A program made the translations under genes and the position numbers. Below are positions 8,301-14,274 of a DNA stretch of 14,274 nt, in pieces. The notes under the pieces are model-generated. The model worked only from the letters and a program-made list of their open reading frames with translations, did no database searches and was not told the origin of the DNA. Source of the stretch: an uncultured Eubacteriales bacterium (GTDB lineage Bacteria; Bacillota; Clostridia; Christensenellales; Borkfalkiaceae); the NCBI GenBank assembly GCA_905207385.1, contig CAJLLH010000015.1, forward strand, positions 1 to 14,274, written 5' to 3'. How positions within the stretch are numbered: the first letter of the stretch is position 1; every line of letters begins with the position of its first letter.

Positions 8301-8470
8301 AGTCGGGCATGCGCATAGTTGAAATTACGCCCTGGTGGCAGACGGCGTTGCTCGCCGCAGAAATATGCGTAGGCATCATAACGGCGCTGTGCGTCGCGAT
8401 GACGGTATATTCATTTATCGCGGTAGGTCGCAGGAATAAGGAGGAAAAAACTGATGAACAGAAGAATTAA
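5387..8470 (+). CDS. Membrane-anchored, domain-permuted GH3 glycosidase (beta-glucosidase/xylosidase-like)
   Basis: A 1027-residue GH3 enzyme with inverted domain order. After TM1 (about 13-31), the usual C-terminal alpha/beta sandwich comes first: EGTVLLKNENSALPL at 110-124, WSGTGGTSSYRALCNVLCGK at 314-333 and ADPNGHLADTY at 334-344. A fibronectin-III-like domain follows (about 430-545), starting at PFGYGSSYAEFEW. The TIM barrel lies at about 690-960, with GDGPAG (726-731), YGPGANIHRNAFGGRNFEYYSED (775-797), KHF (822-824) and the predicted nucleophile D903 in GAVMTDA. WWQT (983-986), TM2 (about 987-1013) and a basic tail follow. Topology places both ends inside and the enzyme outside. Inverted GH3 order is known from Ruminococcus and Butyrivibrio beta-glucosidases. 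The A after the nucleophile replaces the more common W, so specificity may differ. It starts in an ATGA overlap with AAAGGAGG upstream. The lipoprotein gene begins 17 nt before its stop. Confidence 0.92.
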   Translation: MKKFLNKIVSRSFWGLITMFFAILLAILIIGDNIAQGYAGWINSFLNIDPYIRVDDSENETPDVLYYKSDFMQYRWHYNAETGKYEFQQKWNKDGLYNYLKSVAADVNAEGTVLLKNENSALPLKSGAKISLFGISQLSSNYITTGNGSGYNEPKTSDTLRNLLNASGIEVNPQLYSRYEIVGQSHSKNMFNTFPDGDLNYVEYSVNEAPASEIKEVADSTVGQYGDSAVFIISRLGSENGDTNFDTSANSSQRNETYTDNNYLDLTEDEISVLELLAEYKNAGKIKNIVLVLNTCSSMQFQTITKYPVDAILWSGTGGTSSYRALCNVLCGKADPNGHLADTYVYDNYSAPSSVNTGNFTYAQSAGVPATETYAHSTKYVVYQEGIYVGYKYYETRYEDMVMGNGNAVGSFGAKNSADVWTYGEEVAWPFGYGSSYAEFEWKDFTVSENNGKFTASVNIKNVSEQYSGKDVFQLYLQKPYTQYDVENNVEKASVELVGFAKTDTLAPGEDQTLEITVDLRDFTSYDAYGAGTYILEKGDYYLTGAQDSHQAVNNIIARKGAVNAQYMDGNGNADMTYNIKIAEDDFTTYSKSETTDYPIVNQFDDVDLNLYEHTSDQKITYLSRSDWAGTYPAEAVSLTCTDKEMVADMQYGNEIASDSEAKMPTYGADNGLSLIDLMYEDYDSEMWNDLLDQMTLAEQSEIILLGSRQLAGVASVNAPGAKVGDGPAGLREVAGSFAYPGQILMACTYNTELIEQLGEAFGMEMHYLGYAALYGPGANIHRNAFGGRNFEYYSEDGVLSGLMLNAELKGLSKMGIITYTKHFALNDQERNRYGICTWANEQSIREIYLKAFQYSVEDEDCKTVGLMSSYNRIGTTWTGVHGGLLTEVLRNEWGFEGAVMTDAAVGGFMGSGHQEVLAAAVVAGQDIWLGDLRQLGFGSYADNPVVAQAIRTAAKNNLYSQLHSSAMNGMKSGMRIVEITPWWQTALLAAEICVGIITALCVAMTVYSFIAVGRRNKEEKTDEQKN

Positions 8471-10664
8471 AGTTTTGGCGGCGTCTGTGCTTGCCGTCGT
8501 TCTCGCTTTCGGTCTGTCTGCCTGCAAGCCTGAAAATTCGGGCGATGTCCCTCCGGGAACGGATGAAGAATGGCAGGGCAACTGGGAGCGCCCCGATACG
8601 CCTTCCGAACCGGACGAACCCGAGGTGCACGTATGCAATCATGCCTGCTTTGTCTGCGGGCTGTGCCTCGACCCTTCGTGCGAGGAGGAAGAGTGTAAAG
8701 AAAAGTGTTACGAAACCGACTGCGAGGGTCGCGAACGCTCTGAAATGGTTTTAAGCGGCATTGACGAGCGCGTCAACCGCGAAGGCGGCGTGTTTATAGA
8801 AGGCACTCATATAGGCGGCGTAAGCCAGAATGCCAATATGAAAATAACCTGGCGCGTTATCGCGCCCGAAGATACGGTTGTATGCCTCGGCGCAACCGTT
8901 TCCGAAATGACTGAATCTAATTTCATAACAAGCGCAACGCCCATAACGGTTAACGGCGAACCTTTCTATTCGCGCGCCGAAGTGCCTGCGGGCGCTACTG
9001 CCTGGACAAACTTTGTAACTTCCTGGCTCGGCTGCGTAACGCTGAAAGAGGGCGTAAACGACATTGTGATAACCAATCCCAACTCTTCGGGCGCGTACAA
9101 CATTCAGGACATACGCTTTATGACCCCCGTCGAGCTTGAGTGGGCAGACGCGCTCGGACGCGAAACCTGCACCCACAAAAACGAGCAGGGTTTGTGCACC
9201 GATTACGACAGCAACAAGTACTACTGCCTCAATAAAGACGTAACCGGCTGGAACAAGCTCAATATCTGGGGCGGCGACGATAAAGTTCTCAAGTACAATC
9301 CCGGCGGCGGCTCGCTCTGGAACGATGCCGAAAATGAAAAATGCATCGGCTATATAGACGGCGCAAATACCCAGCAGACTATAATATGGTCTTTCGAGGC
9401 TACGGAAGAAACGTATGTTGAACTCTCGCTTGAAACAAGCGTAAACCGCGGCGGCTCAAGCTTTGCCGACCTGTGGGAGCTTACGTTTAACGACCAGCCG
9501 ATTGAAACTGAAGGCTATACAGTAGTTTACACCGGCGATACGTCGGCAGGCGTATACGCAACGTACACGTTCAGCACCGTCGCTTTCGTGAAAGCTCAGC
9601 CCGGACTTAATACCTTTATGATGGTGCATAAAAACACTACCATGGGCTACAACTTACGCTCGCTCGACCTTATATATCAGAACGGAACGCTTACCGCGGC
9701 GCAGGCTGAAAGACCGGATGGGGACATCGGAGAACTGCCCGACGAACCCGTTACAGAAGGCGATACATACGTGTTTGAAAGCGAAAACGCAACGCTTACT
9801 TCGGGCGGAAGCGGCAATATGTCGCCGCAGGAAAACGCTAATGCCAGCGGCGGAGTGGCTCTCGGCAATGTATTCAATAACTACAACGCCACAATTTCTT
9901 TCGGCATTTATGCTGCAGCGGACTGCACGGCAGCCTTGAACGCGGCAATAGCTTTCGGCGCGGTTACCGACTATGTAGGCATATTTACGCTTGAAGTCAA
10001 CGGCGAAAGCGTGCCCGTAAATCTCACCTATACCCCTCAGGGTACGGCGGACTGGTCCACTTTCGAAGATTTCTGGGTAACCAATGTAGACCTCAAAGCG
10101 GGCAACAATACCATAACATTCACCATAACGGGGGGATGCGGCAATTTCGACTGCATTAAACTTGTTTCCCCCGCAGAGCTTACTGCGGCAAAAGAAGAGC
10201 CCGAAGAACCCGAAGAGCCGATAACCGAAGGACAGTCTTACAAGTTCAACGGCGAAGATGCCGAATTTACGGCGGGAAGCACGGGCTTGCCTTCCGTCAA
10301 CAACGAGGCGACGGCGGACGGCGGCGTGGCGATAGGCAACATATGCAACAACTATAACGCAACGCTGACTTTCAAAGTAAACGCTGCGGAAGATGGCAAG
10401 GCGGGGCTTTATATGCAGATGGCTTTGGGTGCAAGTCCTTCTGAAAACATTCTCACGCTCACCGTAAACGGAAAAGAGGTAGCTGTGCCTGCGTCTTTCG
10501 CTTCTGTCGGCGCGGCAAACTGGACCACGTACGAAAGTTTCTGGCTTGCCAATGTTGATTTGGTTGCAGGCGAAAACACTATAGTCATTACTGTAACTGG
10601 CGGCTGCGGCAACTTCGATTACCTTGAACTTATGTCCCCCGTTGAAGTAACTGCGGCAGAGTAA
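8454..10664 (+). CDS. Cys-rich, multi-module carbohydrate-binding-like surface lipoprotein
   Basis: A 736-residue lipoprotein. It has a basic start, a hydrophobic core and lipobox LSAC with lipidated C24, so it is held on the outer face of the membrane. A Pro/Glu linker (about 27-58) leads to a Cys-rich patch with C61, C65, C68, C71, C76, C81, C85 and C90, containing CNHACFVCGLCLDPSC. Four beta-rich modules follow at about 98-230, 245-412, 434-577 and 590-733. The last two are clear tandem duplicates: both open with TEGxxYxFxxExAxxT and close with GGCGNFDxxxLxSPxExTAA. They are joined by the acidic linker KEEPEEPEEP. Patterns such as FxVNxxxDGKAxL, LTVNGKEV and LVAGENTIVITVTGGCGNFDYLEL resemble CBM6/CBM35-type jelly rolls, which bind sugars with calcium. 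No catalytic domain was found. The gene overlaps the GH3 by 17 nt with AAGGAGG nine nt upstream, so co-expression is expected. Inferred role: glycan capture for the GH3. Confidence 0.85.
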   Translation: MNRRIKVLAASVLAVVLAFGLSACKPENSGDVPPGTDEEWQGNWERPDTPSEPDEPEVHVCNHACFVCGLCLDPSCEEEECKEKCYETDCEGRERSEMVLSGIDERVNREGGVFIEGTHIGGVSQNANMKITWRVIAPEDTVVCLGATVSEMTESNFITSATPITVNGEPFYSRAEVPAGATAWTNFVTSWLGCVTLKEGVNDIVITNPNSSGAYNIQDIRFMTPVELEWADALGRETCTHKNEQGLCTDYDSNKYYCLNKDVTGWNKLNIWGGDDKVLKYNPGGGSLWNDAENEKCIGYIDGANTQQTIIWSFEATEETYVELSLETSVNRGGSSFADLWELTFNDQPIETEGYTVVYTGDTSAGVYATYTFSTVAFVKAQPGLNTFMMVHKNTTMGYNLRSLDLIYQNGTLTAAQAERPDGDIGELPDEPVTEGDTYVFESENATLTSGGSGNMSPQENANASGGVALGNVFNNYNATISFGIYAAADCTAALNAAIAFGAVTDYVGIFTLEVNGESVPVNLTYTPQGTADWSTFEDFWVTNVDLKAGNNTITFTITGGCGNFDCIKLVSPAELTAAKEEPEEPEEPITEGQSYKFNGEDAEFTAGSTGLPSVNNEATADGGVAIGNICNNYNATLTFKVNAAEDGKAGLYMQMALGASPSENILTLTVNGKEVAVPASFASVGAANWTTYESFWLANVDLVAGENTIVITVTGGCGNFDYLELMSPVEVTAAE

Positions 10665-10687
10665 AAAAATTGCATAATCGCGTGATG

Positions 10688-10726
10688 CGGCAATACCTAT
10701 GGAAAAATTTCCATAGGTATTTGCCG
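10688..10726. terminator. Long inverted repeat between the lipoprotein and the LytTR regulator
   Basis: AATACCTATGGAAA at 10692-10705 is perfectly repeated in reverse at 10708-10721. CGGC/GCCG extends the stem outward past one bulged T. ATAATCG (10673-10679) and CGATTAT (10725-10731) could add an outer helix. No T-run follows, so it is either a weak terminator or mRNA 3'-end stabiliser of the operon, or a dimer-binding operator just upstream of the next promoter. Confidence 0.55.
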
Positions 10727-10737
10727 ATTATCGGTTA

Positions 10738-10766
10738 TTGACGCTCGGCTTAACCCGTGATATTAT
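10738..10766 (+). promoter_or_regulatory. Promoter of the LytTR/GHKL two-component operon
   Basis: TTGACG at 10738-10743, a 17-bp spacer and TATTAT at 10761-10766, with an extended -10 TGA at 10758-10760. The ATG at 10776 lies only nine nt beyond the -10 box. Transcripts would therefore start at about 10773-10774 and be almost leaderless. Confidence 0.68.
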
Positions 10767-10775
10767 GGTGATAGT

Positions 10776-11492
10776 ATGATACGCATAGCTATAATAGAAG
10801 ACGAAGAGGCAATTGTATGCCAGATAAAGCAATTCATTGCGGAATATATGCGTGAAAACGACCTCGGCTATACAGTCGAGGCTTTCGGCTCTGCCGAAAG
10901 ATTTTTGTTCGGCGACGTCAATTTGTACGATATCATTCTCATGGACATACAGTTGCCCGAAATGGACGGAATGACTGCCGCGCGCAAACTTCGCGAAATG
11001 AATTCAAGCGTAGTGGTTGTTTTTGTTACTTCGCTTGCGCAGTACGCGCTGAAAGGTTACGAAGTCGGCGCGCTTGATTTTATTGTTAAACCGCTATCAT
11101 ATTACAGCTTTGCCCTTAAATTCCGCCGCGCCGTCAACGCCGTAGCGCGAAACGTGGACGATACTTTGGTAATACGCAACAAAACCCAGACCATAGTGGT
11201 AAACGTCCGCGATATATATTTTATCGAAATAGCCGCGCACACCGTTATATATCATACAAAGAACGGCAGCTACACCTCGGCGGGTACTATGAAAAAGATT
11301 TGCGAAAAACTCAGTAACGGCTGTTTTTCGCTATGCAACCAGTGTTATCTTGTAAACTTGCGCTATGTAACGCGCGCCGACGGTCAGACGGTTACCGTCG
11401 CGGGTCAGCAGCTTAATATGTCGCGTCCGCGCAGAAAGGAATTCATGCACGACCTCAATGAATACCTCGCCCGTCATTCGGGGAAGGAGTAA
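10776..11492 (+). CDS. LytTR-family response regulator
   Basis: A 238-residue AgrA/ComE/LytR-like transcription factor. The receiver domain (about 1-120) has the acidic pocket E8/D9, phospho-acceptor D57 in IILMDIQLPEMDG, T85 in VVFVTS and K105 in DFIVKPL, so it should be phosphorylatable. The LytTR DNA-binding domain (about 130-235) includes RDIYFIEIAAHTVIYHT and SLCNQCYLVNLRYV. LytTR proteins bind 9-bp direct repeats through an all-beta fold. The stop lies eight nt before the kinase ATG at 11500, and the kinase ribosome site sits inside the end of this gene, so the two are one operon. The preceding promoter implies a near-leaderless mRNA; GGTG at 10767-10770 is the only candidate ribosome site and would lie upstream of the predicted start. 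The adjacent surface-glycan operon is the likely target (inference). Confidence 0.93.
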   Translation: MIRIAIIEDEEAIVCQIKQFIAEYMRENDLGYTVEAFGSAERFLFGDVNLYDIILMDIQLPEMDGMTAARKLREMNSSVVVVFVTSLAQYALKGYEVGALDFIVKPLSYYSFALKFRRAVNAVARNVDDTLVIRNKTQTIVVNVRDIYFIEIAAHTVIYHTKNGSYTSAGTMKKICEKLSNGCFSLCNQCYLVNLRYVTRADGQTVTVAGQQLNMSRPRRKEFMHDLNEYLARHSGKE

Positions 11493-11499
11493 ACGGGCA

Positions 11500-12840
11500 A
11501 TGTATCAGTTTACGGAATTGTTTTTATATAAATTTATTTTTATTGCCGAATTGCTCATCGTTATGCACCTGTATTCTTTCCGCATGAAAAAGCGCGGCAA
11601 ATACGCTTTGCGCGTGGCGGCGGGCGCGGTTGTCTGCCTTGCGCTGGGGTACGCTTATCCCGTGGCTTCGTTTTCGGCGTGGTATGCGTCTTTGATGTTT
11701 CTCGTGCTCTTTTTCATATGCGCCGCGTCGCTTGCGTTCATCTACGATATCCCCGCAAAACAGGTGTTCTTTCTCGCCGTAGCGGCGTATACCACCCAAC
11801 ATTTCGCGCACGAGCTGTATTCGCTTATAGCCACGGCTTCAGAACTTGCCTTAGAACCTACCCTCGGCATGTACGGCGACGAAGTTTTCACATTCGATTT
11901 CACTTCGCTGCGCTCGTGGTTTTCCGCGCTTGTTTATGTGGAAGTTTATCTTGCTTCCTACTGGGTTCTTTACAAATTGTTCGGCAAAAAAATCAACAGG
12001 GAAGATGTCCGCATAAACAACTTTTCCATTGCCGTAATCGCCGCGCTGATACTTGTGGTGGACATAGTAATGAACGCCGTCACCGTGTACATACCCGAAG
12101 GTTACAACCGCACATATGTCGTGCTTTCCTGCATATATAACCTCATCTGCTGTATGCTTATTCTTTACATTCAGGTCAGCATGTGCGTTCAGAAAAAGCT
12201 TGAAAGAGAGCTGGAAACGGTTTCCTTGCTTTTGCACCAGTCGGAAGAGCAGTACCGCCAGAGCAACGAAAATATTATGCTTTTAAACCTTAAATGCCAC
12301 GACTTAAAGCACCAGATAAGGGAATATACCCAAAAGCGCACCATAGACGAAGAGTACATAAAGGACCTTGAAAATATAGTAAACATTTACGATTCGCCCG
12401 TAAAAACCGGCAATGCCGCGCTCGACTTGATACTTACCGAAAAAAGCCTATCCTGCAGAAAAAACCGCATAAGCCTTACCTGCCTTGCAGACTGTTCCCG
12501 CCTCGGCTTTATCACCGACGCCGATTTGTACGGACTTTTCGGCAACCTTATAGATAACGCCGTGGAAGCGGTTATGAAGACGGAGGACGAGGGCAAAAGA
12601 GAGATAAGCATTAACGTGCGCAACGTAAATTCGTTCATATCTATAGAGGTTGAAAATTATTTTTCGGGCGAAGTCCTTCTGGACGATTCGGGCTTGCCCG
12701 TTACGACCAAAAAGGATAAAAATTACCACGGTTTCGGCCTGAAATCGGTAAGCAGAATTGTGGAAAAGTACGGCGGCGACCTGAAGATTTCTGCCGAAAA
12801 CGGAATTTTTTCTGTTTACATACTTTTTTCCGCCGAATAA
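11500..12840 (+). CDS. GHKL-type sensor histidine kinase (AgrC/ComD-like)
   Basis: A 446-residue membrane kinase, the partner of the LytTR regulator just upstream. The N-terminal half has about six to seven hydrophobic segments (roughly 8-27, 38-57, 60-82, 86-108, 140-160, 172-194 and 205-228), as in peptide-sensing AgrC-type receptors. A coiled linker (about 229-262) leads to the phospho-acceptor region LKCHDLKHQI with H267. The GHKL ATPase domain has the N-box NLIDNAVEA (349-357) and the G-box HGFGLKSV (410-417). It is expected to phosphorylate D57 of the regulator. The signal is unknown; no AgrD-like pheromone gene or AgrB processing protease is in the window, so a glycan or another cue is possible. 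The start at 11500 is preferred over an in-frame ATG at 11458. It has GGAAGGAG at 11482-11489, and the longer form would add a charged stretch and overlap the regulator by 35 nt. Confidence 0.92.
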   Translation: MYQFTELFLYKFIFIAELLIVMHLYSFRMKKRGKYALRVAAGAVVCLALGYAYPVASFSAWYASLMFLVLFFICAASLAFIYDIPAKQVFFLAVAAYTTQHFAHELYSLIATASELALEPTLGMYGDEVFTFDFTSLRSWFSALVYVEVYLASYWVLYKLFGKKINREDVRINNFSIAVIAALILVVDIVMNAVTVYIPEGYNRTYVVLSCIYNLICCMLILYIQVSMCVQKKLERELETVSLLLHQSEEQYRQSNENIMLLNLKCHDLKHQIREYTQKRTIDEEYIKDLENIVNIYDSPVKTGNAALDLILTEKSLSCRKNRISLTCLADCSRLGFITDADLYGLFGNLIDNAVEAVMKTEDEGKREISINVRNVNSFISIEVENYFSGEVLLDDSGLPVTTKKDKNYHGFGLKSVSRIVEKYGGDLKISAENGIFSVYILFSAE

Positions 12841-12846
12841 AACAGT

Positions 12847-12884
12847 AAAGGGTGCTCGCAGTTTTGCGAACGCCCTTTTATTTT
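12847..12884 (+). terminator. Rho-independent terminator after the two-component operon
   Basis: AAAGGGTGCTCGC (12847-12859) pairs with GCGAACGCCCTTT (12866-12878) with one mismatch and one G-T pair. The loop is six nt. TTTTATTTT follows and overlaps the stem end. Confidence 0.88.
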
Positions 12885-12968
12885 GTTCCGCATTTTTAAG
12901 ATGATTTTTTATCAAATGGTTTTGCGCGGCTAAATTTTTGCGGCGGAACGCTATTTTTTAAAAAGCTG

Positions 12969-12997
12969 TTGACAAGGGGCAAAAGCTAACTTAAAAT
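12969..12997 (+). promoter_or_regulatory. Sigma-A promoter of the alcohol dehydrogenase gene
   Basis: TTGACA at 12969-12974 is a perfect -35. A 17-bp spacer leads to TAAAAT at 12992-12997. The leader would be about 60 nt, ending in the ribosome site GGGAGG at 13054-13059. Confidence 0.8.
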
Positions 12998-13064
12998 TAT
13001 AGTGTAATAAATTTTTTCAAAGCGTTAAAAAGCTGATATTGCGGGGTTAATTTGGGAGGCGCTT

Positions 13065-14274
13065 ATGCTGGCGTATACATATATCAAAAAAGGCGAGTTC
13101 AGGCTTGAAGAAAAGCAAAAGCCTCATATACTTTCTTCCCGCGACGCGGTGGTAAGGGTTACGCTTGCAAGCATTTGCACAAGCGATTTGCACATAAAGC
13201 GCGGCGCAGTTCCCCGCGCAGTGCCCGGAATTACCGTAGGGCACGAAATGGTCGGCGTGGTGGAAGAGGTCGGTTCAGCCGTGCACAACGTTTCAATAGG
13301 CGACAGGGTGTGCGTAAACGTTGAAACTTTCTGCGGCGAATGCTGGTTCTGCAGGCGCGGATACGTCAATAACTGTACCGATAAAGACGGCGGTTGGGCG
13401 CTTGGTTGCCGCATAGACGGCGGTCAGGCCGAATATGTCCGCGTGCCGTTCGCCGATACTGGTCTTACAAAAATTCCCGACGGGGTCAGCGACGAGCGCG
13501 CCCTGTTTACCGGCGATATTTTAGCTACGGGTTACTGGGCTGTAAAAATAGCCGAGGCGGAGCAGGGGGACAGCATTCTTGTAATAGGCGCGGGGCCCGT
13601 GGGACTTTGCGCGGCGGCTTGCGCGCGGCTTAAAAACCCTTCAAAAATAATAATTTGCGAAAAAAGTGCCGCTCGGCGCGCGTTTGCAAAGCGGTACATT
13701 CCCGAAGCGGAAGTGGTTTCGCCCGAGGATATGCCCGAATTAATTAAAAATCTCTCTCGCGGCGGCGCAGATTGCGTGCTTGAGTGCGGCGGAACTGTGC
13801 AGTCTTTTCAGGCGGCGTGGAAGTATGCAAGGCCTAACGCCGTAGTCGTAATAGCAGCGCTTTACGAAGAGGCTATGTCGCTGCCTCTGCCCGATATGTA
13901 CGGCAAAAATCTTACTTTTAAAACGGGCGGCGTAGACGGTTGCGACTGCGCGGAAATACTAAGGCTTATTTCCGAAGGCAAAATTGACTTATCTCCGCTC
14001 ATAACGCACACGTTTCCGCTTTCCGAAGCCGATGCGGCGTACAGCATTCAGCAGGAAAATCAGCGGAAGACCATCGAAATCACCCGGTCGGATGCCGATA
14101 TTGCAAGAAAGGTCAAGGAAGCAGAGCTGGCTGAAAAGGAAATTGCTCTGAAGGAACGGAAGCTGGACGCCGAGGTGCGCAAGCAGGCAGACGCCATGAA
14201 GTACCGGGCGGAAAAGGAAGCAGAAGCAGACCTGATCCGTCGGCAGAAGGATGCCGAGGCCAAAGCATACGAGG
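13065..14274 (+). CDS. Zinc-dependent medium-chain alcohol dehydrogenase, fused in frame to a flotillin-like segment (3' end beyond window)
   Basis: The open frame runs from ATG 13065 to the window edge without a stop (403 codons). Residues 1 to about 328 are a GroES-like/MDR alcohol or polyol dehydrogenase. The catalytic zinc ligands are C38 in ICTSDLH and H60/E61 in GHEMVG. The structural zinc set is C90, C93, C96 and C104. The Rossmann motif is GAGPVG (175-180), and the usual end is LITHTFPLSEADAAY. Such enzymes oxidise alcohols or sugar alcohols with NAD(P). The final 25 or so residues of the MDR fold are missing. After ADAAYSI (about 322-328) the protein becomes QQENQRKTIEITRSDADIAR and a long charged helix, typical of flotillin/SPFH proteins. 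Codon use changes at the same point. The join is probably an artefact or a recombination at shared sequence. The ATG is supported by GGGAGG five nt upstream and its own promoter. Confidence 0.85.
   Translation, partial: MLAYTYIKKGEFRLEEKQKPHILSSRDAVVRVTLASICTSDLHIKRGAVPRAVPGITVGHEMVGVVEEVGSAVHNVSIGDRVCVNVETFCGECWFCRRGYVNNCTDKDGGWALGCRIDGGQAEYVRVPFADTGLTKIPDGVSDERALFTGDILATGYWAVKIAEAEQGDSILVIGAGPVGLCAAACARLKNPSKIIICEKSAARRAFAKRYIPEAEVVSPEDMPELIKNLSRGGADCVLECGGTVQSFQAAWKYARPNAVVVIAALYEEAMSLPLPDMYGKNLTFKTGGVDGCDCAEILRLISEGKIDLSPLITHTFPLSEADAAYSIQQENQRKTIEITRSDADIARKVKEAELAEKEIALKERKLDAEVRKQADAMKYRAEKEAEADLIRRQKDAEAKAYE
14031..14274 (+). other. Flotillin-like (SPFH/YuaG-type) coiled-coil segment, incomplete
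   Basis: About 80 residues of an alanine/glutamate/lysine-rich helix containing SIQQENQRKTIEITRSDADI and LKERKLDAEVRKQADAMKY. This matches the repeat region after the SPFH domain of bacterial flotillins, which scaffold membrane microdomains. The SPFH domain itself is absent and no start exists here. By hand count 10 of 11 Lys codons are AAG and all four Leu codons are CTG. The dehydrogenase part mostly uses AAA and CTT. This points to DNA of different origin. Confidence 0.75.

Noticed and set aside
8751..9176. Minus-strand frame of 141 codons within the lipoprotein gene
   Set aside because: A shadow of the lipoprotein codons; the sense frame has a lipobox, modules and a ribosome site.
11458..11499. 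Upstream ATG for the sensor kinase
   Set aside because: It gives a polar, charged extension before the first TM and has no ribosome site; 11500 has GGAAGGAG ten nt upstream.
11500..12840. A complete agr-like quorum-sensing locus
   Set aside because: The kinase and regulator are AgrC/AgrA-like, but no AgrB protease or AgrD peptide gene lies in the window.

Overview
The window looks like a piece of a gut-type Clostridia (Bacillota) genome, probably from an uncultured lineage and possibly a complete short metagenomic contig. This is an inference. It rests on sigma-A-type promoters, strong AGGAGG ribosome sites, a GHKL/LytTR two-component pair, a Clostridia-style ABC exporter and a carbohydrate-active gene cluster. 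No RNA genes, insertion sequences or CRISPR arrays were seen.

Layout. (a) 1-537, minus strand: C-terminal part of a Gfo/Idh/MocA-family oxidoreductase, cut off at the window edge and lacking its NAD-binding half. (b) 604-2343: a compact GH2 glycosidase behind an excellent extended -10 promoter. (c) 2423-4684: an ABC ATPase plus FtsX-like permease. It reads best as one fused protein whose frame is broken twice, at an A7 and an A8 run. A perfect 13-bp hairpin terminator follows. (d) 4685-5123: a long regulatory gap with candidate LytTR sites, a possible micro-ORF and a promoter. (e) 5124-10664: a tightly overlapping three-gene operon. It encodes a two-TM mini-protein, a domain-permuted GH3 glycosidase anchored in the membrane at both ends, and a Cys-rich multi-module carbohydrate-binding-like lipoprotein. 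(f) 10776-12840: a LytTR response regulator and an AgrC/ComD-like GHKL sensor kinase, closed by a terminator. (g) 13065-14274: a zinc-dependent medium-chain alcohol dehydrogenase. Near residue 323-328 it runs in frame into coiled-coil sequence of a flotillin-like protein up to the window edge.

How the genes fit together (inference). The operon in (e) looks like a surface glycan-capture and hydrolysis unit: the lipoprotein binds glycan, the membrane-tethered GH3 trims it outside the cell, and the GH2 at 604 may process products. The adjacent LytTR/GHKL pair could control the operon, because two identical TCAGTTCAG elements fitting the LytTR consensus lie in its upstream gap. The GH3 and its mini-protein neighbour share the same membrane ends (K-rich start, WWQT before the last TM, basic tail), so the mini-protein resembles a GH3 membrane shell without the enzyme.

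Cautions. Both window ends carry sequence whose codon use differs from the middle, and both join in the middle of genes. These may be assembly or amplification chimeras rather than biology. The two homopolymer breaks in the ABC gene may likewise be sequencing errors.
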